Position numbers and translations under genes: made by a program. Below, in pieces: positions 5,181-5,687 of a stretch of DNA of 5,687 nucleotides. Source of the DNA: Bacillota bacterium (GTDB taxonomy: Bacteria; Bacillota; Bacilli; Bacillales; Cytobacillaceae); contig JAUZPT010000207.1 of assembly GCA_030705745.1 (NCBI GenBank), forward strand, positions 1 to 5,687, in the 5' to 3' direction. Under the pieces are notes generated by a model. It saw only the letters and a program-made list of their open reading frames with translations, was not told where the DNA came from and did no database searches. Within the stretch, counting starts at the first letter, position 1. Every line of letters begins with the position of its first letter.

Positions 5181-5687
5181 ATGAATGCCCCCATTTTAAC
5201 AATTGTTGTCCCATGCTACAACGAGGAAGCAGTATTGCCTGAAACAATGAAGCAGTTGTCAGGTGTTCTCGATGAATTAATTGAAGATAATCTTGTGTCC
5301 TTTAAAAGCAATCTTTTGTTCGTGGACGATGGAAGCCGTGACCGGACATGGGAACTGATTGAAACTGAAAATCGGACAAATAAGTATGTAAAAGGTTTGA
5401 AGCTTGCGAGAAACGCAGGACACCAAAATGCATTATTGGCTGGGCTGATGGAAGCAAGGCAATTGGCCGATTGCGCAATTTCGATAGATGCTGATTTGCA
5501 GGATGATTTAATGGTCATTCGTAAATTTATGGAGAAGTACTGGCAAGGAAATGACATAGTGTATGGTGTAAGGGATAAACGGGATACTGATACATTTTTT
5601 AAACGAACGACCGCTTTAGGATTTTATAATTTCATGCAAAAAATGGGTCTGGATTTAATACCGAACCATGCCGATTTCCGGCTTATG
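5181..5687 (+). CDS. Family 2 glycosyltransferase, DPM1/CsbB/YkoT-like (partial, runs off right edge)
   Basis: Cytoplasmic-face glycosyltransferase expected to move a sugar from a nucleotide donor to polyprenyl (undecaprenyl) phosphate. The 169 visible residues cover most of the GT2 catalytic domain. VVPCYNEE (9-16) is the nucleotide-binding start, followed by FVDDGSRDRT (47-56) and RNAGHQNALLAG (77-88). The metal-binding DxD is D103-A-D105 in SIDADLQDD. VYGVRDKRDTDTFFKR (127-142) and HADFRLM (163-169) are typical of the polyprenyl-phosphate sugar synthase group. CsbB-like members have two C-terminal membrane helices; those would lie beyond the window. The gene starts 30 bp after the membrane protein, with no terminator between, so the two are very likely one operon. 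The donor sugar cannot be told from the sequence; GlcNAc, glucose and others occur in the family. Confidence 0.93.
   Translation, partial: MNAPILTIVVPCYNEEAVLPETMKQLSGVLDELIEDNLVSFKSNLLFVDDGSRDRTWELIETENRTNKYVKGLKLARNAGHQNALLAGLMEARQLADCAISIDADLQDDLMVIRKFMEKYWQGNDIVYGVRDKRDTDTFFKRTTALGFYNFMQKMGLDLIPNHADFRLM

Noticed and set aside
5216..5557. 113-codon minus-strand frame opposite the glycosyltransferase gene
   Set aside because: Antisense to a gene with all GT2 motifs; Ser/Phe-rich composition is typical of a shadow frame.

Overview
The window looks like chromosomal DNA from a Bacillus-type Firmicute (Bacillaceae). The evidence is an AT-rich composition (about 40% GC by eye), strong AAGGAG/AAGGTGATC-type ribosome binding sites, a plausible TTG start, and protein families best known from Bacillus. 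No RNA genes, CRISPR array, insertion sequence or prophage signal is visible.

Left half, minus strand (read from 3143 down to 1): an envelope-efflux locus. It encodes a membrane-anchored HlyD/MacA-type adaptor (3143-2154), a MacB/LolD-type ABC ATPase (2154-1414) and a MacB/FtsX-type permease (1466-297, alternative start 1481). The genes overlap: TAATG at the first junction and 53 nt at the second. This layout matches a single translationally coupled operon of the YknXYZ/YvrPON kind. It ends at a good intrinsic terminator (about 288-254). Just beyond is the N-terminal part of an OmpR-like response regulator (221-1, cut by the window edge), probably the start of a two-component system linked to the transporter.

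Middle (3144-3461): a 318-bp divergent intergenic region rich in symmetry. It holds a CCTTAA-N5-CCTTAA direct repeat with an 11-bp period (the form OmpR-family regulators often bind), a perfect 7-bp palindrome overlapping it, two neighbouring hairpins, an inverted repeat just upstream of the adaptor gene, and a perfect TATAAT for the rightward genes.

Right half, plus strand: a polytopic membrane protein of the DUF6044/YkoS-like type (3462-5150), followed after 30 bp by a family 2 glycosyltransferase of the DPM1/CsbB/YkoT type (5181 to the window end, partial). The likely joint role is that the glycosyltransferase loads a sugar onto polyprenyl phosphate at the inner face of the membrane, and the membrane protein (GT-C-like) transfers the sugar outside to an envelope polymer. 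A flippase such as a GtcA-type protein would be needed and is not in view.

Overall this is an envelope-related neighbourhood: efflux and sensing on one strand, envelope glycosylation on the other. The families are known. The less ordinary points are the adaptor's missing coiled-coil hairpin and Gly/Met/Ser tail, the symmetric elements between the two operons, and the unassigned substrate of the glycosylation pair.
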